64,000 nucleotides of DNA from Porifericola rhodea (lineage in GTDB: Bacteria; Bacteroidota; Bacteroidia; Cytophagales; Cyclobacteriaceae): contig NZ_CP119421.1 in the NCBI RefSeq assembly GCF_030506305.1, positions 5,162,501 to 5,226,500 of the forward strand, in the 5' to 3' direction. The translations under genes were made by a program, and so were the position numbers. Of this stretch, positions 52,026 through 61,622 are shown piece by piece; position 1 is the stretch's first letter; the number at the start of each line of letters is the position of its first letter. The notes under the pieces were generated by a model. That model was not told the origin of the DNA. It ran no database searches and saw only the letters and a program-made list of their open reading frames with translations.

Positions 52026-55000
52026 TTAAAACCTAACATTTACACCAAGATTGAGAATCCTCTGCTGAGGATAAAACTGACCGCTTTCGCTGCTACCTTC
52101 AGGGTCATAATCTTCCACTTCTGTAATGGTAAACAGGTTAAAAGCACTGGCATAAACACGAACAGAGGATATCTTGATCTGTGATAAAAGTGAAGAAGGC
52201 AGGGTATAACCTAGTTGTAAATTCTTAAGACGAACAAAAGATGAGTTATTCAGCCAGAAGTTGTTTCTGTACAGTCCACCACTTACGGCAGATGAAGATC
52301 TTTCGTCTACTCTAGGGTATGAAGCAGAAGTATTAGAAGGACTCCAGCGATTGTCTGCCCAGCTACTATAGTAATTTCCGATAGTACCAGATTCAGGTAG
52401 TACATATTGCCTTACCATACTTTGTCCCGCAAACAATGCAGTAAAATCAAAGTTGCGCCATCCGGCATTCAGGTTCAGACCAAAAGTTAATTGTGGGATG
52501 TTGCCATAGGTCGTTCTAACCATATCATCCGCATTAATAACACCATCTTCATTATAGTCTTCATAAATCAGATCGCCTAACCTGGCACCTGGCACGTGAG
52601 GGTAGTCATCCAGTTCGTCTTCAGTTCTAAAAATACCTATAGCATTGTAAAGCAAGTAAGTATTTAGTGGACGCCCGGTCTGGCTCTGATAATCCAGAGT
52701 GCCTGGAGCTTCGTCTATAAACTTAATCTCACTCTTGGCATAAGTAGCGTTGGCAGATACGCCAAAGGTGAAGTTTCCACTATGTTCGTAGCCAAGTGTA
52801 GCTTCCAGACCATTACTGCTCACTTCACCAATATTTTCTGAGGGCACCAGTGGATCTGCATCATAAGGATTTACAATACCAGTAATGGCAGGCACAGAAG
52901 CATTACGGTTAGCCAGTATATTGGAGCGGTCTTGCTGGAAGTAAATAAACTCCAGAGAGAAATTCTTTAGGAATACAGCATTTAGACCTATATCAGTTTT
53001 TTTGGCTACTTCCCAGGTAATTGCAGGGTTACCCAATTTGATGAGGTCAATACCTGTATGCACCTGACCTCCTACCACATAACGGTTATTGATGGCATAG
53101 TTGTCATAGTATTGAAACTGCCCTACATTATCGTTACCCAACTGCCCGTAAGAAGCACGTATTTTCAGGTCGTTGATAAAGTTAAGGCTATTCTGAAACC
53201 AGCTTTCTTCAGAAATTCTCCACCCGGCAGATACAGAAGGGAAAAAACCGTAACGATTACCCTCCGGAAAAATAGAAGAACCATCCACCCTCATCTGTAC
53301 TTCAGCCAGATATTTTTCTTCAAAGTCATAAGCCAGTCGCCCTATAAAACTCTGTCTGGTAAAATGGTAGCTGCTTCCAGAGTTATCATAATCAGTTGCC
53401 GCAGATCCACCTTGAGAAAGTTCAGGTGTTTCTGGAGTAGGAAAATGGTCACGAGTAGCACTGAAAACTGACTCTCTGGTTTCGCTCTGCTCATATCCTA
53501 CAAAACTATTAATGCTATGGCCATTAAAGTAATTAGCGTAATTCAGCTTAATGTTAGCTACCGTCATAGATCTTTCGGTCTGTGACTGCGTCAGTGAGGC
53601 CATTTGGTCGGGACCTCCACCTATTTTTCTTTCGTTAAAGCTATCATCTGCTGAAACATAATCATATACCGTATAAGGTGTACTGAATGCTTTTGACTTT
53701 GTAAAGTACTGGTCAGCAGAGTAAAATCCATCTACGGATAAGCCTTCTGCAAATGGCAGTTCGTAGCTGGCTCGTAGAATACCATTAAAAACATATGAAG
53801 GATTCTGGTTAGTACCGCCAATATCAGTTCCCATTAGTATTGGGTTGTTATTTTCAATACCAGAAGAAGGGAGACCATTTGGATAAATACCCGCTACGGT
53901 TGGGTATGCACGATAAATTGAACGGAATATATCTCCTGCACTCGCGATAGGAAACTGGCGGTCTTCTTTACGCCCTGCCAGCGACAGGCCAATATCTAAA
54001 CCTTCGGTAATGGTAGCGTCTACGTTTGACCTAAAGTTGATCTGGTTATAATCTGTCGCTCCATCTTTATAGAGACCATCTTGATACAGCTTGCCTAAAG
54101 ACACAAAATAGCGCACATTTTCTGAGCCTCCATTAATAGACAGGCTATGTTGATTTTGCAAAGCTACATTCTTCAAAGTAGCCTCCTGCCAGTCCGTATT
54201 GGGGTAATTTAGCGGGTCAGAACCATTAGCGAAGTTCTGTATTTCGTTTTGATCATAAATCTGGTTTAGCCCACCATCAGGATTGTTATAATAGGCAATC
54301 TCATTTCTTATCTGCGCGTAGGTTGCTGCATCTGCCAGGTTGGGCAGGCGTGTAGGAGAAGTAAAACCCTGATTAAAGCTATAGCTTACTGTTGGCTTGC
54401 CAAGCGCACCCTTTTTGGTAGTTACCAGAATAACTCCGTTAGCAGCTCGAGAACCGTAAATAGCCGCTGAGGCATCTTTTAGCACAGAAATACTTTCTAT
54501 GTCGTTAGGGTTTAACCTTTCCAGTCCACCAATCTGCCCGGGAACACCATCTACCACCACAAGCACATCGTTGTTACCAGTAGTGGCCAGGCCTCTGATA
54601 GAGTAGCTGGAACCATCGTAACCCGGTTCGCCTCCACGGTTATTGGCAATAACACCAGAAAAACGACCAGCTAAAGAGTTAGAAACGTTGGGTTGAGGAC
54701 TTTTTGCGATAGCCTCACCCTTAACTTCGGAGACTGAACCAGTGAGGGTTGCTTTTTTCTGGGCACCATAACCTACCACTACCACTTCTTCCAGCGACTG
54801 TACGTCGGGTTGCAGAGAGACATCAATGGTTGTTTGCTGCCCTACATTAACCTCTTGAGCCAGATAACCTACAAACGAAAAAACCAGCACCGCTTCATTA
54901 GCATCAGGTATGCTGATCGTGTAGTTTCCATTGGCATCGGTGATGGTACCATTGCTTGTACCTTTAAGAATGACGGATGTTCCGGGAAGCATTTCACCTA

Positions 55001-55118
55001 CTTCATCCGTTACCTGACCACTAACCTGCACATTTTGCCCAAAGGCCAACCCGCTGCTTTGGAGTAAAAGAATCAGTATTGAAAAACACCTCAACACCTT
55101 GAGTATAGGCTTTTCCAT
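52026..55118 (-). CDS. SusC/RagA family TonB-dependent transporter (GH30 locus)
   Basis: The 1030-residue protein has a signal peptide ending LAFGQN at about 28, a carboxypeptidase-regulatory-like domain (about 30-110, SGQVTDEVGEMLPGTSVILKG), then VVVVGYGAQKKATLTGSV, the plug with SIRGLATTGNNDVLVVVDGVPG and GSRAANGVILVTTKKG (about 160-235) and the barrel ending QRILNLGVNVRF. It has no STN domain, which agrees with control by the divergent hybrid sensor rather than an anti-sigma factor. It is the first gene of the minus-strand run. A TAATTTTG box lies at 55244-55237, about 120 nt upstream, without a clear -33 element. Confidence 0.95.
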   Translation of the reverse strand: MEKPILKVLRCFSILILLLQSSGLAFGQNVQVSGQVTDEVGEMLPGTSVILKGTSNGTITDANGNYTISIPDANEAVLVFSFVGYLAQEVNVGQQTTIDVSLQPDVQSLEEVVVVGYGAQKKATLTGSVSEVKGEAIAKSPQPNVSNSLAGRFSGVIANNRGGEPGYDGSSYSIRGLATTGNNDVLVVVDGVPGQIGGLERLNPNDIESISVLKDASAAIYGSRAANGVILVTTKKGALGKPTVSYSFNQGFTSPTRLPNLADAATYAQIRNEIAYYNNPDGGLNQIYDQNEIQNFANGSDPLNYPNTDWQEATLKNVALQNQHSLSINGGSENVRYFVSLGKLYQDGLYKDGATDYNQINFRSNVDATITEGLDIGLSLAGRKEDRQFPIASAGDIFRSIYRAYPTVAGIYPNGLPSSGIENNNPILMGTDIGGTNQNPSYVFNGILRASYELPFAEGLSVDGFYSADQYFTKSKAFSTPYTVYDYVSADDSFNERKIGGGPDQMASLTQSQTERSMTVANIKLNYANYFNGHSINSFVGYEQSETRESVFSATRDHFPTPETPELSQGGSAATDYDNSGSSYHFTRQSFIGRLAYDFEEKYLAEVQMRVDGSSIFPEGNRYGFFPSVSAGWRISEESWFQNSLNFINDLKIRASYGQLGNDNVGQFQYYDNYAINNRYVVGGQVHTGIDLIKLGNPAITWEVAKKTDIGLNAVFLKNFSLEFIYFQQDRSNILANRNASVPAITGIVNPYDADPLVPSENIGEVSSNGLEATLGYEHSGNFTFGVSANATYAKSEIKFIDEAPGTLDYQSQTGRPLNTYLLYNAIGIFRTEDELDDYPHVPGARLGDLIYEDYNEDGVINADDMVRTTYGNIPQLTFGLNLNAGWRNFDFTALFAGQSMVRQYVLPESGTIGNYYSSWADNRWSPSNTSASYPRVDERSSSAVSGGLYRNNFWLNNSSFVRLKNLQLGYTLPSSLLSQIKISSVRVYASAFNLFTITEVEDYDPEGSSESGQFYPQQRILNLGVNVRF

Positions 55119-55318
55119 AAGTATAGATTGTTATAATTAGTAATAGAAGTGCTACTTTAAAAAATGAAGCACATTTTGCTACTTAGCATCTATCAAAATT
55201 GAGGAATATAGGAAGGCCAGATGGGGGATAAATTGTCAAAATTAAGGGTACAAAATGTCCACAGATTGCTATTTTTATATATTTTGGGAGCAATTTTGAA
55301 TATTTTATCTGAAGCTTT
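55119..55318. promoter_or_regulatory. Divergent control region between susC-like gene and hybrid sensor gene
   Basis: The 200-bp AT-rich spacer must hold the promoters of the SusC-SusD-GH30 run and of the sensor. A -7-like TAATTTTG (55244-55237, minus) and a near-consensus TATATTTTG (around 55277-55285, plus) are visible, but no full promoter or inverted repeat is convincing. Confidence 0.35.
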
Positions 55319-58300
55319 ATGAAATCGGTAGCGTTTGTTGTGTTGGTGTTGGTCTCTGGTGTAGCAGGCTATGCTCAGGAGTTGGCAGATAAGCTTACCT
55401 TCTACCTACTGGATACAGAAAGTGGTTTGTCTAACAATACCATTAATAGTATTGTGCAAGATAGTGTAGGCTTTATCTGGGTGGGCACTACCGAAGGACT
55501 TAACCGATACGATGGACGTAACTTTATCACACACAAAAAAGACCTGCACGATAGCTTGTCTCTTTCTTACAACTTTATTCAGAAGATGCACACCACCGCG
55601 CAAGAAATCTGGATACCTACCGATGGAGGCTTGTATGTGTATGACATAAATAAAGAAAGCTACCGCCACTTCAATGAGGACAATGGCATGCTTGGCAATA
55701 GTGTGAATTCGGTAATTGAAGGCCCTGATGGACAGATGATCATGGGCGTTTACCGTAGTGGGTTACACTTTCTGATGCCTGATGGCAGCTTTGAATATCT
55801 GAAATATGACAAAAACTCTACAAAGGGGCTATCTTCCAATGAAATTTCCAGTCTGGAGCTGGAAGGTGATTCTATACTATGGGTAGGCACCTTTGATGCG
55901 GGGCTTAACAAAATAAGGCTGAAAGACTGGTCTGTAGAACAAATCTTACTTAAAAACAATGAATCTGCTTTAGCCAGCGCTATTTACGAGCTCCAGACTG
56001 ACCGCTCTGGCAATCTGTGGATAGGCAGCGGAAGTGGGCTGTTTGTCATTACAGCGGCTGGAGATACGCTCTCACTGGGTACTGAGTCCAAGCCAGAGCA
56101 TGGACTCAGTGATGATGAGGTGCTATGTTTTGAAGAAGATGAGCGAGGGAACATGTGGATTGGCACACGAAACGGAGGGCTCAATATTCTCAATATCAAT
56201 AGTTTTTTAGAGCAAAACTCTCGCTTGCTTTGTCAGTGGTACCTTCCTCAGGATGATGGGCAAAGTGTGTATAACCGTACTGTTTCTACTATTTTACAAG
56301 ACCGTAGCGGAAATATGTGGCTGGGTACCAGTACCGGCTTAAATTTTGTCAACCCCAGTGGAGAGAAGATCATCAGAATTACCCGTAATTCCGCTCAGGA
56401 AAACACCTTAAGCCATAACCGGATTAGTGCGCTAGAACATGCTGAGCAGGGTAAAATCTGGGTAGGCACCGATGGTGGAGGCTTAGATCTTTACGACCCT
56501 TTTAGCGGTGATATTCAACACTTTATTCATGATGATGCTAACCCTTACAGTTTAAGCAACGACTATATTCTTTCTCTTTTGAGAGACAGCCGGGGAAGGC
56601 TGTGGGCAGGCACCTACCAGGGGGGCATCAACCGATTGGATACGGCAAGCGGCCACTTTTCGCATTATTTACAGGGTGATATTCAAGAAGGTAGTGATGT
56701 ACGTTGCATTACTGAAGACTCCGATGGTAATATTTGGGTGGGTACCAATCGTGGCGGCCTTTACCTCTACCTTGAAGAAAGTGATAGCTTTACTCACATA
56801 GACACCCTGGCCTATATTGATATCAGAGACATTATTCAGGCAGAAGATGGTGGGCTCTGGCTGGCAACTTTCGGTTCAGGAATCTACTACTATCATCCAA
56901 AAAAAGACAGCATCAGAACTTACAACTCTGATAATACCCCCGGCCTCACCAGCAATGTAATTTTTAATCTTATACAGCTACAAGAAGACGCAATATGGGC
57001 AGGCACTCGCTACGGTGGACTTGTCAGGCTAAATATTAATAATGGTACAGCTAAAGCCTTTACTGAAAAAGACGGACTTAGTAACAACACCATTAACAGC
57101 ATTATTACAAAGGAAGATGAGGCTATATGGCTGGGTACAGCCAGAGGAATTACCCGCTTTTGCCTTGGTAGTGAAGAATATGAGATGGTTACGCTCAAAA
57201 ACCTTCAATATGATGAGTTTAATGTAGGGTCAGCACTCCTTTGCGACAGGTCCAGACTGTATTTCGGTAGCAATAAGGGGCTAATTACTTTTCATGCTGA
57301 TAAGGTTCTCCAACAGGATAAAACCTATCCTCTGGTATTAACACAACTCAAACTGTTTAACGAAAAAGTAGCAGTAGAAAAAGGGTCGGAGAGCCTCTTA
57401 GACCAGGCACTTTTTAGCAAGGATACACTTGTCTTTAATTACGATCAGACGTTATTCTCTATAGACTTTAATGCGCTACGCTACCCCACTTCAGATGATG
57501 TAAGCTACTCATACATACTGGAAAACTATGATGATCAATGGATAGATGGGGGAAATGCAGGTACTGCAAATTTTAGTAATGTACCTCCAGGGGAGTATAT
57601 TTTTAAAGTAAAAACAAATCATGGAGGAGGAGAAACACCTCAGCAAAGTAAAGCCTTAAGTATCATTATAAACCCACCTTTTTGGCAAACCTGGCCGGCA
57701 TACTTTCTCTATATTTTCACGATAGTTGCTATTTTATATGGTGCCGTACGCTATTATGGTGATAGAATACGCCTTAAAAACTCACTTTTGTTTGAGCGCA
57801 GACAAAGGGAACTGGAACACGATATCAATGAAGAACGTCTCCGCTTCTTTACCAGTTTTTCTCATGAGTTAAAAACACCACTTACACTTATTCTGGCTCC
57901 GATAGAAGATATGGTGAACAACAAAAGCCTTTCTGCCCACAGTAAAGCACTGCAAATGGTGCATAAAAACGCACAGTTTCTCTTACAGCTCATTAACAAA
58001 TTGCTGGAGCTTAGAAAATCAGAAACCGGACTAAACCAGCTTGATACTAGTAAAAACGATATTTGCCTGCTGTTAAAAAACTGGACAGAGAGCTATCAGA
58101 CGCTGGCAAATCATAAAAAAATAAAGCTAAGTTTTCACTCTAGCGAAGAGCGTTTATTCATCTTCTTGGATGAAGAAAAAATGCATATAATTATCAACAA
58201 CCTGCTTTCAAATGCTTTAAAATTCACTCCAAAAGGAGGCGAGGTAAAAGTGAGCTTATCAAAAGAAAGCTCACAACTAATTATCAAAATTCAGGATACT

Positions 58301-59401
58301 GGCATTGGCATTTCTGAAGCGGAACAGGCCGATATTTTTAATTGGTATTTTAGTGCAAGTCATGTAAAAAAGTTGCAAGGCACCGGAATTGGCCTGGCTC
58401 TTTCTAAAAAACTTGTAGAGCTACACCATGGCAGTATCATGGTGAGTAGCCAACCTAATCAGGGAAGCACTTTTACCATCTCCTTACCTACAGAAGGTGA
58501 AGAATACAGCCTTCCTTTAGACTTGCAAGAAGCAGATATTTCGCTTTCTGATCAGTCGTACCTGCTTCCGGAAGGTATTGAGCAGATGTCTACTGACGTC
58601 TACGAGCAAAGTATAATTCACACTTCTGAGCAAAGAAAATGCATACTGCTGGTAGACGATAATCCTGATGTGATTCAGTACCTTAAAGGTTTGCTCGCTG
58701 AAGAATACCACATTATAAGTGCTCCCGATGGAGAAGCAGGCTTGGAAAAAGCTCGAAAATACATACCTGACCTGATTATCTCAGACATAATGATGCCTGG
58801 GAAAGATGGCATTGACCTGTGCAAAGCGCTTAAAGCTTCCGCCGAAAGCTCGCACATCCCTCTGATTCTATTATCTGCTAAAGGAGGGATAGAATCGCAT
58901 AAAGCGGGTTTTGAGGAAGGTGCCGACGCATACATTACCAAACCTTTTAACAGCCAGCTATTACTGATTAGAATTAGCAACCTGTTTAAACAAAGAGAGC
59001 AGCTCAAGCAGTATTTTGGCAGCCCACAGCAAAAAAGTCAAAAAGAGCCAGACTCACCACTATTTAGAAGAGAGAAGAAGTTTTTAGAAGACCTGGAAAA
59101 AGCCATACTCACACAACTTGAGAGTGACAATGCAAATGTAGAAGATATTTCTCAGCAGATGGGAATGAGCCGTACATCGCTTTACCGTAAACTCAAGTCT
59201 ATAAGCGGCAAAAACATCAATGAATATATACGTATGGTTAAGCTGAACAAGGCCTATAAACTCATTCAGGATGAAGGTCTTTCTGTATCTCAGGCAGCGT
59301 TTAACGTAGGGTTCAGCAATCAGAAATATTTTAGAAAGTTGTTCAAAGAGCAATTTGGCAAGCTTCCCTCCCAACTCTCAGAATTTGAAGGAAAAGGCTA
59401 A
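55319..59401 (+). CDS. Hybrid two-component system regulator (HTCS)
   Basis: The 1360-residue protein carries a full sensor-to-DNA path in one chain: signal peptide (about 1-20); two seven-bladed propellers built of Reg_prop repeats (about 30-690, recurring FxxDxxGxxWxGT); a Y_Y_Y domain (about 700-775); one membrane helix (about 785-805); a histidine kinase dimerisation domain with His849 in FSHELKTPL; an ATPase domain with NLLSNALKFT and GTGIGLALSK; a receiver with Asp1156 in ISDIMMPG; and an AraC-type helix-turn-helix (about 1255-1355, MSRTSLYRKLKSISG, AFNVGFSNQKYFRKLFKEQFG). In Bacteroidota such proteins bind a specific oligosaccharide in the periplasm and activate the neighbouring polysaccharide locus. 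It is divergent from the SusC-SusD-GH30 run, the expected target. Confidence 0.96.
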   Translation: MKSVAFVVLVLVSGVAGYAQELADKLTFYLLDTESGLSNNTINSIVQDSVGFIWVGTTEGLNRYDGRNFITHKKDLHDSLSLSYNFIQKMHTTAQEIWIPTDGGLYVYDINKESYRHFNEDNGMLGNSVNSVIEGPDGQMIMGVYRSGLHFLMPDGSFEYLKYDKNSTKGLSSNEISSLELEGDSILWVGTFDAGLNKIRLKDWSVEQILLKNNESALASAIYELQTDRSGNLWIGSGSGLFVITAAGDTLSLGTESKPEHGLSDDEVLCFEEDERGNMWIGTRNGGLNILNINSFLEQNSRLLCQWYLPQDDGQSVYNRTVSTILQDRSGNMWLGTSTGLNFVNPSGEKIIRITRNSAQENTLSHNRISALEHAEQGKIWVGTDGGGLDLYDPFSGDIQHFIHDDANPYSLSNDYILSLLRDSRGRLWAGTYQGGINRLDTASGHFSHYLQGDIQEGSDVRCITEDSDGNIWVGTNRGGLYLYLEESDSFTHIDTLAYIDIRDIIQAEDGGLWLATFGSGIYYYHPKKDSIRTYNSDNTPGLTSNVIFNLIQLQEDAIWAGTRYGGLVRLNINNGTAKAFTEKDGLSNNTINSIITKEDEAIWLGTARGITRFCLGSEEYEMVTLKNLQYDEFNVGSALLCDRSRLYFGSNKGLITFHADKVLQQDKTYPLVLTQLKLFNEKVAVEKGSESLLDQALFSKDTLVFNYDQTLFSIDFNALRYPTSDDVSYSYILENYDDQWIDGGNAGTANFSNVPPGEYIFKVKTNHGGGETPQQSKALSIIINPPFWQTWPAYFLYIFTIVAILYGAVRYYGDRIRLKNSLLFERRQRELEHDINEERLRFFTSFSHELKTPLTLILAPIEDMVNNKSLSAHSKALQMVHKNAQFLLQLINKLLELRKSETGLNQLDTSKNDICLLLKNWTESYQTLANHKKIKLSFHSSEERLFIFLDEEKMHIIINNLLSNALKFTPKGGEVKVSLSKESSQLIIKIQDTGIGISEAEQADIFNWYFSASHVKKLQGTGIGLALSKKLVELHHGSIMVSSQPNQGSTFTISLPTEGEEYSLPLDLQEADISLSDQSYLLPEGIEQMSTDVYEQSIIHTSEQRKCILLVDDNPDVIQYLKGLLAEEYHIISAPDGEAGLEKARKYIPDLIISDIMMPGKDGIDLCKALKASAESSHIPLILLSAKGGIESHKAGFEEGADAYITKPFNSQLLLIRISNLFKQREQLKQYFGSPQQKSQKEPDSPLFRREKKFLEDLEKAILTQLESDNANVEDISQQMGMSRTSLYRKLKSISGKNINEYIRMVKLNKAYKLIQDEGLSVSQAAFNVGFSNQKYFRKLFKEQFGKLPSQLSEFEGKG

Positions 59402-59459
59402 GTACTGACAAACTCTTAATAATTAGTTTTAGGTACTGAATTTCATTTATGTGTACTGA
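59402..59459 (+). repeat. Three copies of GTACTGA just after the hybrid sensor gene
   Basis: GTACTGA occurs at 59402-59408, 59433-59439 and 59453-59459, all on the plus strand, with 31- and 20-bp spacing (about three and two helical turns). The last two extend to GTACTGAAT. They lie 75-130 nt upstream of the next gene start and may be regulator sites. Confidence 0.45.
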
Positions 59460-59533
59460 ATAGTAATTCCTGACGAATGAGTGATTCAGCTGACTTTCTT
59501 TTGTCACACCGTACAATATGAACCAGTAAACAC

Positions 59534-60397
59534 ATGAATCATATTCTGATTGCAGGAGCTACAGGCTACCTAGGAAGTCACTTATTAAGAGAGCTGCAAA
59601 ATAGAAACGCTGATTTTAAAGCTTTGGCCAGAAACGATGATAAATTAAGAACATTAGGCCTCAAGCAAGAGCAGATGCTTATTTGCCAGCTTACCCACCC
59701 TGAGACAATTTACAACCGGCTGACTGGTATAGATACAATAATCTCTACCATTGGTATTACCAGACAAAAAGATGGTCTCAGCTACATGGATGTAGATTAT
59801 CAGGCCAATATGAACCTGCTCGTAGAGGCCAGACGCGCAGGTGTGGGTAAATTTGTTTACGTAGCCGCATTAAACGGACAGCAACTGAGGCACCTCAAAA
59901 TAATGGAAGCGAAAGAGAAGTTTGTGGATGCTCTTAAATCTTCTGGTATAGACTATTGTATTATTCGCCCTAATGGCTTCTTTTCTGATATGAAGGACTT
60001 TTTGCAAATGGCTAGCACTGGAAAGGTTTACCTCTTCGGACATGGCAACTATAAGCTTAACCCTATTCATGGCAAGGATCTGGCAAGAGTGATTATGGAT
60101 GCTGTTACCCAACCTATACATGAGCTTGAAGTAGGTGGCCCAGAAATTATTACCCAGAATGAAATTGCCAGGCAGGCACTTAATTGCTTAAGTAGTAAAG
60201 GTAAGATAATACATGTGCCAGATTTATTTCGTAAGGCACTTATTACACTAATGAAAGCTTTTACTTCTTCAAGAACATATGGCCCATATGAGTTTTTTCT
60301 GACTATGATGAGTCAGCATAATATTGCTCCCTGCTATGGTCAGCACAAATTGCATGCATTTTTTGAACAACAAGCTAAAATGATGAAAAAAGAATAA
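59534..60397 (+). CDS. NAD(P)-binding atypical SDR / NmrA-like protein
   Basis: The 287-residue protein begins with the nucleotide-binding motif AGATGYLGSH at 7-16, followed by the strand-helix order of a Rossmann fold and IDTIISTIG. The canonical SDR Tyr-x-x-x-Lys is replaced in this group by a less strict pattern (LKIMEAKEKFVDALKSSGIDYCIIRPNGFF), which places it among the atypical short-chain proteins used as redox sensors, epimerase-like enzymes or complex assembly factors. The C-terminal part has a weakly hydrophobic helix (RKALITLMKAF). It is the first of three plus-strand genes after the hybrid sensor but 342 bp from the next, so it is probably transcribed alone. Substrate unknown. Confidence 0.82.
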   Translation: MNHILIAGATGYLGSHLLRELQNRNADFKALARNDDKLRTLGLKQEQMLICQLTHPETIYNRLTGIDTIISTIGITRQKDGLSYMDVDYQANMNLLVEARRAGVGKFVYVAALNGQQLRHLKIMEAKEKFVDALKSSGIDYCIIRPNGFFSDMKDFLQMASTGKVYLFGHGNYKLNPIHGKDLARVIMDAVTQPIHELEVGGPEIITQNEIARQALNCLSSKGKIIHVPDLFRKALITLMKAFTSSRTYGPYEFFLTMMSQHNIAPCYGQHKLHAFFEQQAKMMKKE

Positions 60398-60739
60398 TTC
60401 AAGCTTAATGTTATCAGTGGATCTTTGCAAGGTTGATAGCAGGCTTCAAATTAATTAAGCTACCTATGATAATAATGCTAGCCCATTGCTTAGGATTAGT
60501 GTATGCCAGATAGCCTGTCTTATTAATCGTTTTGTATGATCACTTTAAACCCTGCCTAAATTGCTGCTAAACTATTAATCGTGGCTATAGAGAAACTTGA
60601 ACTTTAGGGTGTAAAGGTTTATCTATGAAGGGAGGTAGGAGAGCAAAACAAAGCCGGCTTGTTATTATGTTCAATGATGAGCAGTGTATCCAAAAAATCA
60701 CTATTTTAAAGAGCTCTGGATCATTTAGGTTAATTTTCT
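60398..60739. other. Intergenic region with a 10-bp direct repeat
   Basis: This 342-bp spacer has no open frame that I would call. TATTAATCGT occurs twice in the same orientation (60521-60530 and 60573-60582), 52 bp apart, close to five helical turns. It precedes an AraC-type regulator gene, so auto-regulation is one possible reading. Confidence 0.35.
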
Positions 60740-61540
60740 ATGCCCAGCAATAGTATCAATATAACACAAATAAGCCACAAGGTTTGCTCAGCAGGTAATA
60801 CTGATAACTACGTGGTGTGTTGGGTAAAAAATAAGGTGGCTTCTATTAATATTAATCAAGAAGAATACTCTCAGGTCTCAAATTCTATCTTCTTCTTCGC
60901 GCCACAGGTGCAATGGATGATACATCCTGAAACTGATACTGGCACTTGTGGCTATATCTTGTACATAGCAAAAGAAGTATTAGATCATCCGCTTTTAAGT
61001 AATTTACATATTAACAAAGTCAGAATATTTAATACCGGAGAAATTCCTTTATTTAAACTCACTCCCGGTATTGAAAAGAGAACCCAAGCCATTCTGGAAA
61101 TGATTGATGAACTGCTGGGCTCTCAACTGAATCATAAAGATGACGCAATACTATCGCTCCTCAATACCTTTTTTATTTACTGCGATGGTAGGTGCAACAT
61201 AAAGTCTATTGTAACGGACAATAAAACAAAAACTACCATAGTCTATAAGTTTAAAAAGCTGGTAGACGAAAATCTGTCTTTGTACCATGAGGTAGCAGAC
61301 TATGCACGATTACTTCATATTTCGCCTAAGTACCTGAATGAATGTGTTAAAGAGATATTACTTGTTAGTGCAAAGAGCATTATTATAGAACAACTGCTTA
61401 TCAAGTCCAGACATTTTCTGAAATTTTCTGATAAAAGCATCAAAGAGATCAGCTTTGAACTGGGCTTTTCCTCACCTGAATACTTTAGCTCATTTTTTAA
61501 GACTCACAGTGGCAGCAGTCCCTCTAGCCTTAGATTTTAA
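60740..61540 (+). CDS. AraC-family transcriptional regulator
   Basis: The 266-residue protein has a beta-rich N-terminal sensing domain (about 1-155) without a clear cupin metal site and a C-terminal AraC DNA-binding domain (about 165-266) with two helix-turn-helix units: VADYARLLHISPKYLNECVKE and KSIKEISFELGFSSPEYFSSFFKTHSG. The second unit carries the family pattern GFSSPEYFSSFFK. The gene is preceded by a 342-bp spacer and lies 82 bp before the cupin-protein gene, which may be its target. The inducer is unknown. Confidence 0.9.
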   Translation: MPSNSINITQISHKVCSAGNTDNYVVCWVKNKVASININQEEYSQVSNSIFFFAPQVQWMIHPETDTGTCGYILYIAKEVLDHPLLSNLHINKVRIFNTGEIPLFKLTPGIEKRTQAILEMIDELLGSQLNHKDDAILSLLNTFFIYCDGRCNIKSIVTDNKTKTTIVYKFKKLVDENLSLYHEVADYARLLHISPKYLNECVKEILLVSAKSIIIEQLLIKSRHFLKFSDKSIKEISFELGFSSPEYFSSFFKTHSGSSPSSLRF

Positions 61541-61622
61541 AGCTAGTTCCCAAATTCATAGGTTATACGGTATTTTTAATATGTACAGCCCTGGGTATTC
61601 ATCCTAAATTGTCAATAAAAAG

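Noticed and set aside
55237-55244. TAATTTTG as a full promoter for the GH30 locus
   Set aside because: It matches the -7 box, but no TTG is found at the proper distance, so it is only mentioned as a weak candidate.
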